A stretch of 64,000 nucleotides of DNA, from assembly GCF_034259105.1 (NCBI RefSeq), contig NZ_CP139478.1, forward strand, positions 62,001 to 126,000. Direction: 5' to 3'. The position numbers and the translations under genes were made by a program. The notes beneath the pieces were generated by a model. That model did no database searches, had not been told where the DNA came from, and was given only the letters and a program-made list of their open reading frames with translations. Positions 39,070-47,931 of the stretch are shown here, piece after piece (the first letter of the stretch is position 1; each line of letters opens with the position of its first letter). Source of the stretch: Limosilactobacillus reuteri. GTDB lineage: Bacteria > Bacillota > Bacilli > Lactobacillales > Lactobacillaceae.

Positions 39070-39125
39070 CTTTAAAATAAAAGTAGAGTCTGCAAATATT
39101 GTCTGCAAACTCTATTTTATTTAGA
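39070..39125 (-). terminator. Terminator after the second maltose-type transporter
   Basis: AAATAGAGTTTGCA and TTGCAGACTCTACTTTTATTTT on the minus strand form a long imperfect stem with a T-rich tail. Confidence 0.7.
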
Positions 39126-39129
39126 ATAA

Positions 39130-40503
39130 TTAAGCTTGGTAAGTTTCTTTGATAAAGAGAACTGAAATTGCACCTAAGAGGGCAGAAATACCAGTAACAA
39201 GCATCATGTTGACTTGGGAACTGCCGAGTAATGGGAAGAGACCAAAACTTAGTAGTGAGGCAACCATTTGTGGTACACAGATTGAACCATTAAATAGTCC
39301 AAGGTAGGTACCCATGTGTTTACCAGATAAGGCATTTGTAACCATTGTTAACGGGTAGGTATTCATTGAAGCCCAGGCAATTCCAATCAAAACGAAGGAG
39401 AAGATAAGGGCATTTTGTGAATGGATAAAGAAGATTGATGTGTACCCAATAGCCCCGAGTAAAAGACTGAAAGCATAGCCAGCTTTGTGGTGATTATTAG
39501 GAACTTTAGCCAAAACATATGACCATACAACTGCCGCGATTGATTGAACCGCAGTCATAACACCGTACCAGTTACCAGCAGCTTGGTAGGCAGCAGAAGA
39601 AGCATCCGTTGTTAACCAAACATTCTTAGCGATGGCCCCAACAGCATAAGTTGAAAGGTATTGGAAAGAGAACCAGCAGAAGAATTGAACTAATGCGACA
39701 TTCCAAAATACCCGTGGAGCATGCTTTAAGAGGGTAAACCAGTTTCCGCCTTTTTTATTATCTTCCTCTGAAATGCCATGGTAACGAGCATAAGTTGCGG
39801 GATCATATTCGTGAACCCGGAAGATAGTAAAGAGACAGGTGATGACTAAAATAACAGCGCCAACGTAGAACGAAATTACAACTGATTGAGGAACAACACC
39901 CTTTTTAGCAGTGTTTGATACACCCCACCATGTCAAAAGGAATGGGAAAATGGCTGCTAAAACGGCACCGGTATTACAGATTAAACTTTGAATCCCGTAT
40001 GCATAACTCTTTTGATCATCGTTAACCATATCACCAACCATCATCTTAAATGGCTGCATCGCCATATTTGATGAAAGATCAAGGAAGGCAACGGTAATAG
40101 CCCCAAACCAGAGGGCTGCTAACGAACCGTATCCAAATCCAAAACTTCCTGAATTAGGCAGTAAAATCATAACGATGACGGCAATGACCATCCCGATTAA
40201 CAGGTAGGGGAGACGCCGACCACCAAGTTTTGGCGCCCATGTTCGGTCAGAATAATAACCAATGATTGGCTGCACGATCAATCCTGCAAGTGGTGGAAGT
40301 AAGAAGAACCATCCCAAATTATTAGGATTAGCACCAATTGTTTGGAAGATCCGGCTCATTTGTGAACCTTGTAACGTAAAGGCGATTTGAACCCCAAGGA
40401 AACCAAAGTTAATCATCCAGATGGTACTCTTTGGTAAAATTGGCAATCCACTCGTCGAAGTTTCTTGGTCTTTGTTAAGTACAACAGACTCATCTTGACT
40501 CAT
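39130..40503 (-). CDS. Maltose-type sugar:cation symporter, second copy
   Basis: The 457-residue, about twelve-helix protein is very similar along its whole length to the transporter at 2087-3436 (same SQMSRIFQTIGANPNN, GRRLPYL and MNTYPLT motifs), differing mainly in an N-terminal extension of about ten polar residues. AGGAG upstream sets ATG 40503. The LacI-family gene upstream and a matching operator suggest induction by maltose or a related sugar. There is no adjacent phosphorylase, so the imported sugar probably feeds the malP-pgmB genes elsewhere. Confidence 0.88.
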   Translation of the reverse strand: MSQDESVVLNKDQETSTSGLPILPKSTIWMINFGFLGVQIAFTLQGSQMSRIFQTIGANPNNLGWFFLLPPLAGLIVQPIIGYYSDRTWAPKLGGRRLPYLLIGMVIAVIVMILLPNSGSFGFGYGSLAALWFGAITVAFLDLSSNMAMQPFKMMVGDMVNDDQKSYAYGIQSLICNTGAVLAAIFPFLLTWWGVSNTAKKGVVPQSVVISFYVGAVILVITCLFTIFRVHEYDPATYARYHGISEEDNKKGGNWFTLLKHAPRVFWNVALVQFFCWFSFQYLSTYAVGAIAKNVWLTTDASSAAYQAAGNWYGVMTAVQSIAAVVWSYVLAKVPNNHHKAGYAFSLLLGAIGYTSIFFIHSQNALIFSFVLIGIAWASMNTYPLTMVTNALSGKHMGTYLGLFNGSICVPQMVASLLSFGLFPLLGSSQVNMMLVTGISALLGAISVLFIKETYQA

Positions 40504-40555
40504 GAAAAACAACTCCTAACGAAAAAATGTATCAAATAATTGCAACTCGAGCTGA

Positions 40556-40612
40556 TGTAAGCTCTTACACGATTAATATAACAAACTTATTCTTTTTGTG
40601 CAACCGCTTGCA
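40556..40612 (-). promoter_or_regulatory. Operators upstream of the second maltose-type transporter
   Basis: TGCAACCGCTTGCA (40599-40612) is a LacI-family operator shared with the site at 1966-1979, and TGTAAGCTCTTACA (40556-40569) is a cre-like palindrome. Both lie between the regulator gene and the transporter. Confidence 0.65.
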
Positions 40613-40660
40613 AAAAAATGGTAAAAAGTCGCGGTTTGTTTCAATTAAAATCGCGACTTT

Positions 40661-41671
40661 CTAATATTCTAATGATTTTTTGCCTAGGAGTCTTACGCTA
40701 TTTCGCGGTGTGATATGGATTGGGATAAATTGTGAGTCATCATCGTTCAATAGGCTCCTAACTGCGATGAGTCCCATTTGATAAAAGTCCTGAGTTACGC
40801 TTGTAATAGTTGGGATGGTAATGTCACAGAGAAAAGTCCCATCGATACTGATAAATGATAGGTCTTTCGGAATATCAGGGCCTAGCAAATGAGCCTCTCT
40901 GATCATACCCACGGCCACCATATCACTAGCTGTGATGATCGCATCGAGGTCCTTAGTTATTAGTGTTTTGAGCATGTTTTGTTGAGGACCAAAACTGTAA
41001 TCGCCATATTCAACCCATTCCATATGAGGAATTAAGCCGTGTTCAGTCATTGCCCGTTGGTAGCCGTGAAGGCGCTGCTTCCCAGTTGAAGAACGATCAA
41101 TGCCGGCTAATCCAATTCGGGAGTGTCCGTGTTCAATTAAATAGTTAGCGGCTGAATAACCAATTTCCTCGTTATTTGAGCTTGTAAATTTAAATCCAGT
41201 ATACCGGGGATCATCTTCGTCATAGACCGATACTAACCGGCAAGGAGTATTGCTTTCTCGTAAGGTGCGAGCGGCTTGTTCATCGAGGGAGGTTGCGACT
41301 AGCAGAATACCGGCAACGTGTCGTTCGAGGGCAACGCTAATTGCTTGATTAAGCAGTCGAGCATCATGATTCCCGGCGTAAAGAATAAACATTTGGTATC
41401 CTGCTTTGTCCGTTTCCGCTTGAATAGCAGCGATGATATCATCTGAGAAATTCGTTTGAGTATTATTTAAGATGACGGCAATTAACATACTGCTGTTGGC
41501 AGCTAATTCAGCCGCTGCGAGGTTTTTCTTGTATCCTAGTTCTTTAGCGATTGCTTCAATCTTAGCCGCAGTTTCGGGACGGTAGGATTTCGCTTTTTTG
41601 GATAAAACACGAGAAACAGTGGCCGTTGAAACGTGGGCCCGTTGAGCAATATCTTTAATTGTTGGCTTCAT
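40661..41671 (-). CDS. LacI/GalR-family regulator (MalR-like)
   Basis: The 336-residue regulator has a LacI HTH (IKDIAQRAHVSTATVSRVL at 4-22), hinge region (RPETAAKIEAIAKELGY) and a periplasmic-binding-like sugar domain (TSSNNEEIGYSAANYLIEHGHSRIGLAG). AAGGAAG precedes ATG 41671. It lies directly upstream, on the same strand, of the maltose-type transporter whose promoter holds a LacI operator, and the same operator precedes the other maltose block, so it may control both. The effector is inferred, not shown. Confidence 0.88.
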   Translation of the reverse strand: MKPTIKDIAQRAHVSTATVSRVLSKKAKSYRPETAAKIEAIAKELGYKKNLAAAELAANSSMLIAVILNNTQTNFSDDIIAAIQAETDKAGYQMFILYAGNHDARLLNQAISVALERHVAGILLVATSLDEQAARTLRESNTPCRLVSVYDEDDPRYTGFKFTSSNNEEIGYSAANYLIEHGHSRIGLAGIDRSSTGKQRLHGYQRAMTEHGLIPHMEWVEYGDYSFGPQQNMLKTLITKDLDAIITASDMVAVGMIREAHLLGPDIPKDLSFISIDGTFLCDITIPTITSVTQDFYQMGLIAVRSLLNDDDSQFIPIHITPRNSVRLLGKKSLEY

Positions 41672-41771
41672 AGGCGGGCTTCCTTTATTGTTTTCTTATT
41701 AAATCTATTATAATGAAATTGCGATTTTTTGTAAACGTTTTCAATGGAGCTTGATCATTATTTAAAACAAA

Positions 41772-41808
41772 AGTAGGCCGAAAGAAAAATTAGTTTTCTT
41801 CCAGCCTA
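41772..41808 (-). terminator. Terminator after the RNA methyltransferase
   Basis: GTAGGC pairs with GCCTAC, extended by GAAAGAAAA/TTTTCTTC (about 41773-41806). Confidence 0.75.
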
Positions 41809-41813
41809 CATAG

Positions 41814-43220
41814 CTATTCCTTATTTCCGTTTCGCAATGATAATTTCACGACTGCTTCACAACGGGCCGTTTGGGGCATCATGTCAATTGGTTGAATGTA
41901 GTCAACGTGATAGACGCTAGTTAATCGTCGTAGGTTGCGGGCAAGAGAAGCCATGTCACATGAAACGTAGGCAAACTTACGCGGCTTAACTTTTAAGATT
42001 TGCTTGATTAATTGGTCATCTAACCCAGTTCGTGGAGGGTCAACAACAAGGGCATCAAAGTTGAGTCCCTCTTTTTGCCAGCGGGGAAGAACTTCTTCTG
42101 CTTTGCCAACTTCATATTTAGCGTTAGTAATATTATTTAACTTGGCATTTTCGTTAGCATCGGCAACTGCTTCGGGGATAATTTCCATTCCGCGAACAGC
42201 TTTTACCCGCGATGCAAGGGAAAGACCGATTGTTCCGATCCCGGCGTATGCATCAATTAAGGTATCATCTTTGTCTAGTTCAAGGGCCTTAGAAGCTTCT
42301 TCGTACAATACCTCTGTTTGTTCAGGATTTAGTTGTAAGAATGAGCGTGCCGAGAGTTTAAAATCAAGTCCCATCAAGCTTTCAAGAATTGAATCTTTTC
42401 CAGCCAGGTGGATCATTTTATCACCCCAAACTAAGGGTGTATCACCTGGGTTAACGTTTTGCATGACTGAAACAACTGCTGGTAGTTCTTTTTCAATGCG
42501 TTCAAGCAATTCGCGTTTGTGAGGAAGTTTAGCAGAATTAGTAATGAAGGTTAATTGGACTTCCCCAGTTGACCATGATTCACGGACTGCTAAGGTCTTG
42601 ATGATACCGCTATTGTGCTTTTCATCATAAACTGGGATTTGCAAGTCTTCGATCATCTGCGTAACTGCTCGAACTGTCTCCATTGTGCGGGGCATTTGAA
42701 CAGCACAAGTCTCCATATTAACGAGGGTATGACTGTTTGGCTGGTAAAGCCCGGCTGCCACTTTGCCGTTGACCATCCGCACCTGGAATTGGGCCTTGTT
42801 ACGGTAACCGTATTCTTCAGGGGCTGCAATAGTTGGGCGAACATCGTAATTACGGTAGCCGTATGGTTGAAACTTTTCGAGACTATCAATGATTACTTGC
42901 CGTTTAAACTTTAATTGTTGTTGGTAAGCGAGATTTTCAAGTTCAAAACCACCAGCAATATCAGCGTACTCATCCCGTGGTGTTATCCGATCCCGACTCT
43001 TTTTCCGAATCCGGTGAATTTTAGCTTCAAGGTAGCGTGGCAGAACGCGTGTAACTTCCGCGACCACGACTTCATTTGGCAGGGCACCAGGGACAAAACA
43101 TACCTTGTGCTTATAGTAGCCGATTCCGTGTCCGTTAACGCCTAGGCGACGAATCGTGAGTGGGAATCGCTTCCCAACCCATACATCAACATCTTGTTCA
43201 TGTTGTTTAGTTTGTGTCAT
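41814..43220 (-). CDS. 23S rRNA m5U methyltransferase (RumA/RlmCD family)
   Basis: The 468-residue protein has an N-terminal TRAM RNA-binding domain (about 15-70), a central domain and a C-terminal SAM-dependent methyltransferase. The SAM motif LIDAYAGIGTIGLSLA, the VDPPRTGLD motif and the catalytic Cys in FAYVSCDMASLARNL are intact. The Cys residues that hold the [4Fe-4S] cluster in E. coli RumA (CGGC motif) are missing: the corresponding segment reads RDEYADIAGGFELENL near 80-95. CGGAGAA precedes ATG 43220. It probably makes m5U in 23S rRNA; which site(s) cannot be read from sequence. Confidence 0.9.
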   Translation of the reverse strand: MTQTKQHEQDVDVWVGKRFPLTIRRLGVNGHGIGYYKHKVCFVPGALPNEVVVAEVTRVLPRYLEAKIHRIRKKSRDRITPRDEYADIAGGFELENLAYQQQLKFKRQVIIDSLEKFQPYGYRNYDVRPTIAAPEEYGYRNKAQFQVRMVNGKVAAGLYQPNSHTLVNMETCAVQMPRTMETVRAVTQMIEDLQIPVYDEKHNSGIIKTLAVRESWSTGEVQLTFITNSAKLPHKRELLERIEKELPAVVSVMQNVNPGDTPLVWGDKMIHLAGKDSILESLMGLDFKLSARSFLQLNPEQTEVLYEEASKALELDKDDTLIDAYAGIGTIGLSLASRVKAVRGMEIIPEAVADANENAKLNNITNAKYEVGKAEEVLPRWQKEGLNFDALVVDPPRTGLDDQLIKQILKVKPRKFAYVSCDMASLARNLRRLTSVYHVDYIQPIDMMPQTARCEAVVKLSLRNGNKE

Positions 43221-43477
43221 ATTATTTCTCCGTTCTATTAATTCAATGTGTTTAATATTTTAGCACATCTCCAAATACCACTGGATAAATATGTCGGGGG
43301 ATGAAAAATCGCGTAATTAATTTTTTAAAATGATAACTTAGCCAAACTTATAACCAATTGTTGCAGAAATAGTTAATTAAGCGTGCATATTACTAATAAT
43401 ATGTTTTTTGATTGAGTAAAATATAGTAGAATAACAATGTGAAATGTTGCATAAATAGCTTAAAGGAAGTGACACGT

Positions 43478-44050
43478 TTGAAAATTGCTGCAATTGCCGG
43501 GTCAAATGCTAATCATTCATACAACCGGATGTTATTAGAATTTATTGCCCGTCATTTTAGTGATGATGATATTGATGTGATTGATATTCGTCAAGTGCCA
43601 ATGTTTAATGAAAATTATAAGGGAAAGATTCCTGAGGTTGTTGCTGATATTGATCGTCGTGTTTCAAGCGCCGATGCTGTTATTATCGCCAGCCCAGAAT
43701 ATAACCACTCTGTTACCTCTGCTTTGAAGAGTGTAATCGAATGGCTTTCCTATGAAGTTCACCCCTTAGAAAATAAGCCGGTCATGATCATCGGGGCATC
43801 TACCTATGATCAAGGCTCATCCCGTTCCCAAGTTCAATTACGAGACATCTTAATTTCACCAGGTGTTAATGCTTATATTTTCCAAAACGAAGAGTTCTTT
43901 ATGAGTGATGCTGCTCATATCATTGATAAAGATGGCGACATTACTAACGAAACGACTATTCATTTCTTAGAAAAATGTATGCGTGAATTCAAACACTATG
44001 CTAAGGCAATCAATCGCATGGTTACTGAAAAGAAGGAGGCGAAGAAGTAA
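43478..44050 (+). CDS. NAD(P)H-dependent FMN reductase (flavodoxin-like)
   Basis: The 190-residue flavodoxin-fold protein has the FMN-phosphate loop AGSNANHSYNRML near 7-19 and the SPEYNHSVTSALKSVIEWLSY motif near 70-90 of the NADPH-dependent FMN reductase family. TTG 43478 is the likely start: AAAGGA lies at about 43462-43468 and translation then begins MKIAAIAGSNA, aligned with the paralog that follows. GTG 43469 or 43439 is less likely. It overlaps the next gene by one base and would supply reduced flavin or electrons to the flavinylated neighbour. Confidence 0.88.
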   Translation: MKIAAIAGSNANHSYNRMLLEFIARHFSDDDIDVIDIRQVPMFNENYKGKIPEVVADIDRRVSSADAVIIASPEYNHSVTSALKSVIEWLSYEVHPLENKPVMIIGASTYDQGSSRSQVQLRDILISPGVNAYIFQNEEFFMSDAAHIIDKDGDITNETTIHFLEKCMREFKHYAKAINRMVTEKKEAKK

Positions 44051-45297
44051 TGAAAATTCTTGCTCTAGTTGGAACTAATGCTGATTTTTCCTATAACCGG
44101 ATTTTACTTTGCTACATGAAAAAGCACTTCCGCCAAATGGCTGATATTGAAATTGCTGAGATTAGCCAATTACCGCCATTTAGCGTTGACACTCCTCTTT
44201 CTGAACAAACAGAGGTATGGAAGTTAAAGCAAAAAGTTAAGGCTGCAGACGGAGTTATTTTCTCAACTCCTGAATATGACCATGGGATTCCAGCGGCCTT
44301 AAAGAGTACAGTAGAATGGCTTTCTTACAAGACTGATGTATTAAAACACAAGCCAGTCATGGTTGTCGGGGTATCTTATGGACGCCAAGCTTCTGCAAGA
44401 TCTCAAGTTCAAATGCGTCAAATTCTGGTTTCTCCTGATTGTGACGCTAACCTATTACCAGGAAATGAAGTTCTGATTGGTAATGCTAGTCATTCCTTCT
44501 CCAAAGACGGTCGGTTAATTAATGCCGAAGCACGAGATAACCTTGAAGACTGCTTTACTCATTTTGTGGAATACATTCAAATCTTTGAAAATGCAAATAA
44601 GGAGGGACTGGATATGTCCGTTAAACAACCAACGATCAGTGAAGCATACATTAACTTCCCAACTGGTCGGTTGACATTAAAAGAAGTTCAACAAATCTTC
44701 AGTACAATTCCATTTGAAATTGACCTAATCGACAGTACTGACCATTTCGCATGGTTCTCTGATAAGCCAAACCGGGAACACGTTCGTAATGTAGCTTCCC
44801 TTGGTGAAACTGTTCAAGAATGTCATCCACCATTGGCTGTACCTGCTGTAATGAGCATCATTAATAGTTTCCGCGAAGGTAAGAAAGATGTTGTTACCCG
44901 TCCATTATGGATGAATGGTCACCGTTCATTGATCCAATACTACGCTTTACGTGATGTTAATGGTCATTACCTTGGAACCATCGAATTTACTGGTAGTGTA
45001 GAATACATTCTTAACCTCTTCGAAAATGGAGCATGGAGTACTGATGGTAACACTGGTGCATCTAAGCATGAAGATGCTAATGACAACAGTGAAGAAGCTG
45101 ACAGCGTTGATGCATCAACAGGTGCTTCAGAATCAAGTGATGATAACACCGACAATGCTAGTGAAGTGGTTGCAACCCCAGCACCAGCAGCAAACGACGA
45201 TACTGATGCGGACGCTACAACAGGCGTATCAGATGCAGGCAGCGTAGACGCAAATGATGATGAGGCAGATGCTACAACAGGTGCATCCGAAAACTAG
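44050..45297 (+). CDS. FMN reductase-PAS fusion with a multi-flavinylation-motif tail
   Basis: This 415-residue protein has three parts. Residues 1-185 are a flavodoxin-fold FMN reductase (LVGTNADFSYNRIL, TPEYDHGIPAALKSTVEWLSY). Residues about 195-325 are a PAS domain of the DUF438/PAS_10 type (ECHPPLAVPAVMSI, IQYYALRDVNGHYLGTIEF). Residues 330-415 form an acidic, low-complexity tail with four repeats of D-x-x-T-G-A/V-S: DGNTGAS (332-338), DASTGAS (354-360), DATTGVS (388-394), DATTGAS (407-413). This is the pattern to which ApbE attaches FMN, and apbE is the next gene. No signal peptide or membrane segment is seen, so it should be cytosolic. A strong ribosome binding site before Met189 may give a second product. 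Confidence 0.85.
   Translation: MKILALVGTNADFSYNRILLCYMKKHFRQMADIEIAEISQLPPFSVDTPLSEQTEVWKLKQKVKAADGVIFSTPEYDHGIPAALKSTVEWLSYKTDVLKHKPVMVVGVSYGRQASARSQVQMRQILVSPDCDANLLPGNEVLIGNASHSFSKDGRLINAEARDNLEDCFTHFVEYIQIFENANKEGLDMSVKQPTISEAYINFPTGRLTLKEVQQIFSTIPFEIDLIDSTDHFAWFSDKPNREHVRNVASLGETVQECHPPLAVPAVMSIINSFREGKKDVVTRPLWMNGHRSLIQYYALRDVNGHYLGTIEFTGSVEYILNLFENGAWSTDGNTGASKHEDANDNSEEADSVDASTGASESSDDNTDNASEVVATPAPAANDDTDADATTGVSDAGSVDANDDEADATTGASEN
44599..44616 (+). promoter_or_regulatory. Internal ribosome binding site and ATG inside the fusion gene
   Basis: AAGGAGG at 44599-44605 is followed after 8 bases by ATG 44614 (Met189), exactly at the boundary between the reductase and PAS domains. Translation here would give a 227-residue PAS-tail protein in addition to the full-length fusion. 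Confidence 0.6.
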
Positions 45298-45299
45298 TT

Positions 45300-46232
45300 A
45301 TGAATAATGAATTGATGGCGCAGCGGCATGTGATGACTCATCACGCTCTCGGAACTCGCATAAATTTAACGATTTTTGGCAACAAATATTTTTCATTGTT
45401 AAAGAAATCAATGGACCTAATTGACCACTATGAGGACCAATTAACGGTTAACCGTAATGAATCAGAAGTGATGTCGGTGAACCATGGTGCAGGGAAAACT
45501 CCGAAAATGGTATCGCCAACGACTTTTGACCTCATTGAGCTGGCAGTGAAATATAGTCGTGAAAACTTTGGCTTTAACGCTTTGATTGGCCCGTTAGTAA
45601 AATTATGGAAAATCGGTTTTGCAGGGGCGCACGTGCCAAGTGATGCTGAGATCAAAGAGCGGTTGAAGTTGATCGACCCTTATAAAGTATTGCTGAACCG
45701 AGAAGCACGGACGGTATATTTAGAAGAGCCGGGGATGGAATTAGACCTTGGCGGAATTGCGAAGGGCTATATTGCGGACCGTATTCGGGATCTTTGGATT
45801 GAAGCTGGAGTTCCCGCGGGAATTATCGACTTAGGGGGAAATCTCTTATTTGTTGGTAAGTCGCCACGGCGGGATGATGGGCAGTGGATCATCGGTGTGC
45901 AGGATCCGCAATTACATCGTGGTGAAAATCTGGCAACTGTTCGCGAGCCTGCTTGTTCGGCAGTTACATCTGGGATTTATGAACGATTTTTGATCAAAAA
46001 TGGCCGTCGTTATCACCATTTACTAGATCCTCTGACTGGATACCCGTTAGAGACTGATTTGAGCAGCGTGACTGTTTTTACTGATCAATCGGTAATGGGT
46101 GAAATTGAGGCTAAGCGACTTTTCTTCAATGGCGAACCAATTGCGGGCTGGGAAACGCGTCCTGACAACCGTGGTGCTATCTTTATTCATAATGATGAAT
46201 CAATGGTAAATGTTGGGCTGAATAAAAATTGA
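45300..46232 (+). CDS. apbE: FAD:protein FMN transferase, cytosolic ApbE
   Basis: The 310-residue enzyme transfers FMN from FAD to a Ser/Thr of target proteins. Family motifs are present: LGTRINLTIFG near 15, LDLGGIAKGYIADRI near 155-170, GIIDLGGNLLFVGKSP near 180 and the metal/active-site region AVTSGIYERF with HHLLDPLTGYPL near 220-245. The usual lipobox or signal peptide of exported ApbE proteins is absent, so it acts in the cytosol. It starts two bases after the gene encoding four D-x-x-T-G-A/V-S motifs, its obvious substrate. An IS element begins 14 bases after its stop, and the IS transposase frame overlaps its 3' end on the other strand; the gene itself looks intact. Confidence 0.92.
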   Translation: MNNELMAQRHVMTHHALGTRINLTIFGNKYFSLLKKSMDLIDHYEDQLTVNRNESEVMSVNHGAGKTPKMVSPTTFDLIELAVKYSRENFGFNALIGPLVKLWKIGFAGAHVPSDAEIKERLKLIDPYKVLLNREARTVYLEEPGMELDLGGIAKGYIADRIRDLWIEAGVPAGIIDLGGNLLFVGKSPRRDDGQWIIGVQDPQLHRGENLATVREPACSAVTSGIYERFLIKNGRRYHHLLDPLTGYPLETDLSSVTVFTDQSVMGEIEAKRLFFNGEPIAGWETRPDNRGAIFIHNDESMVNVGLNKN

Positions 46233-47931
46233 TTTCATTTAAGTGAGGCTGGGAATTAACTATTAAATTCCTTCCTCTGAATATTAAAATCCGAACCATA
46301 ATTTTTGATTTTCCAGAAATTATGGTTCGGATTTTTCCTTTTTCAATTAATTTTGTCCCTGCTTGAGCTACTAACTTTCCCAATTTTGTTAAATTCATAG
46401 CCATTAGTGTAAATCCGGTGTCATTTTCCACAGCGCGTTGCCCACGTAAATGTGTTCGGCGTACGCCAAAATCCCTCTTCATGTGACCGAAAACGGGTTC
46501 AACGTCGTACTTACGTCGACGATAAATTGCCTTACCTTCGTCACTTGAGAGGGTTGCTTTAACTTTAGCTTTATAGTAATTCCAAGTTGGATTAACTTGC
46601 ATATAGCGTTGACGTCCACTTGGTGTTTTCGCTAATTGATCTAATTGTACTGATAATTGATGTTTATCTGCCCGATAAAGTTTAAAATCACGTTTAAATC
46701 CATATTTATCAATTCTTCGACTGTAACGATAAAAACTAAAACGAACTCCTAGATGGTCAATGTAATAATCATCTTCGGCATTATATTGCCAGTTTTGTGA
46801 TTTAGTTGGATCAGTTTTGTATTTTCGTTTCTGTTCCTTTTGGTAAGTCGTATATGGAATAACAGGCTGTTTTTCAAACTGATCAATAATTGTCGTGTAA
46901 TTATATTCACTACCATACCCTGCATCAGCCACGATATGATCAAAGAAATCTAAAGAATGAAATTGAGCAAGAAATGGTACTAATGTTCTAGTATCTGTCG
47001 GATTAGAATATAAGGCATAATCAAGAACAAATTGATTGTGGGTAGCGATTTGTAAGTTGTATCCAGGTTTCAATTCTCGGTTTTTCATTGGATCTTCTTT
47101 CATACACATGAATGTGGCATCATGATCTGTTTTTGAAAAGCTATTGCGGCCCTTAAAAATATCTTCTGCTTCTTCATACTTATTAGCACGAGGTATAAAG
47201 TCTTCTTTTAATTGTCGACGAATCTTTTTTAAGAAACGGCGTCGTCGTTTCTTAACTGAACCACCCTTGATTACTTTAGGTTCTTGAGCTATTTCTTCAT
47301 TCAATTCACTGATTTTATCATCAATATTTTCAGCCATAAGAGCCATTCCATTAGCGGTTTCCACTAGTTCTGGACTCATCGCTTTAACTACCCGTTTTTC
47401 GACTAAATCTTCGTAAAGTTTGATTGTTTTTTCTTTTAATTTTGCATGATATTTTTCAACAGCTCGACGCCAAGTAAATGAATACTTATTGGCATCTGCC
47501 TCAAGCTTTGTCCCATCAATAAAGAAAGCATCACTTTGAATTAGTCCGTGATCCTTTAATGCCATCGTAAAGTACACAAAAGAACGTTTGATTAAATTAT
47601 TAGCGTGTTGACTTTGGCGAAAATTATTAATTGTATGGTAACTATAGGTATGATCACGTGCCAACCAACGCATTGGTAAATTCTCTTCAAGCATCAACTC
47701 AATTTTCCGACCAGAATAAGTTTGACGTGAATAGGCAAATAATAAAATTTTAAGCATAATCGCTGGATGAGAAAGTGGGCGACCGGTAGTCGCTACTTTG
47801 TCATCCAATAAAATTTCTTGTGGAATCGAATCTACAAAAGCATCAATCATACGTACAATATGTCTTGATGGAACATTATAATCATAATTTAGTACGAATT
47901 CTGTTTGCCCTGTGATATAATTTTGATACAT
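46183..47931 (-). CDS. IS1182-family transposase
   Basis: The 582-residue transposase has the N-terminal DUF772-like domain (FVDSIPQEILLDDKVATTGRPLSHPAIMLKI), a DDE core (FFIDGTKLEADANKYSF; HIVADAGYGSEYN; YDVEPVFGHMKRDFGVRR) and a charged linker near 195-245. ATG 47931 follows AGAGGAGCG. The frame has no stop within the element: it reads through the left inverted repeat at 46246 and ends at 46183 inside the antisense of apbE, so about 20 C-terminal residues come from host sequence. Confidence 0.9.
   Translation of the reverse strand: MYQNYITGQTEFVLNYDYNVPSRHIVRMIDAFVDSIPQEILLDDKVATTGRPLSHPAIMLKILLFAYSRQTYSGRKIELMLEENLPMRWLARDHTYSYHTINNFRQSQHANNLIKRSFVYFTMALKDHGLIQSDAFFIDGTKLEADANKYSFTWRRAVEKYHAKLKEKTIKLYEDLVEKRVVKAMSPELVETANGMALMAENIDDKISELNEEIAQEPKVIKGGSVKKRRRRFLKKIRRQLKEDFIPRANKYEEAEDIFKGRNSFSKTDHDATFMCMKEDPMKNRELKPGYNLQIATHNQFVLDYALYSNPTDTRTLVPFLAQFHSLDFFDHIVADAGYGSEYNYTTIIDQFEKQPVIPYTTYQKEQKRKYKTDPTKSQNWQYNAEDDYYIDHLGVRFSFYRYSRRIDKYGFKRDFKLYRADKHQLSVQLDQLAKTPSGRQRYMQVNPTWNYYKAKVKATLSSDEGKAIYRRRKYDVEPVFGHMKRDFGVRRTHLRGQRAVENDTGFTLMAMNLTKLGKLVAQAGTKLIEKGKIRTIISGKSKIMVRILIFRGRNLIVNSQPHLNEINFYSAQHLPLIHHYE

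Noticed and set aside
37777..39083. Direct repeat TTTAAAATAAAAG on both sides of the IS30 element (37777-37789 and 39071-39083), possibly a target duplication
   Set aside because: It is not adjacent to the inverted repeats, is longer than usual IS30 duplications, and the right copy is part of the transporter terminator; AT-rich terminator arms look alike.
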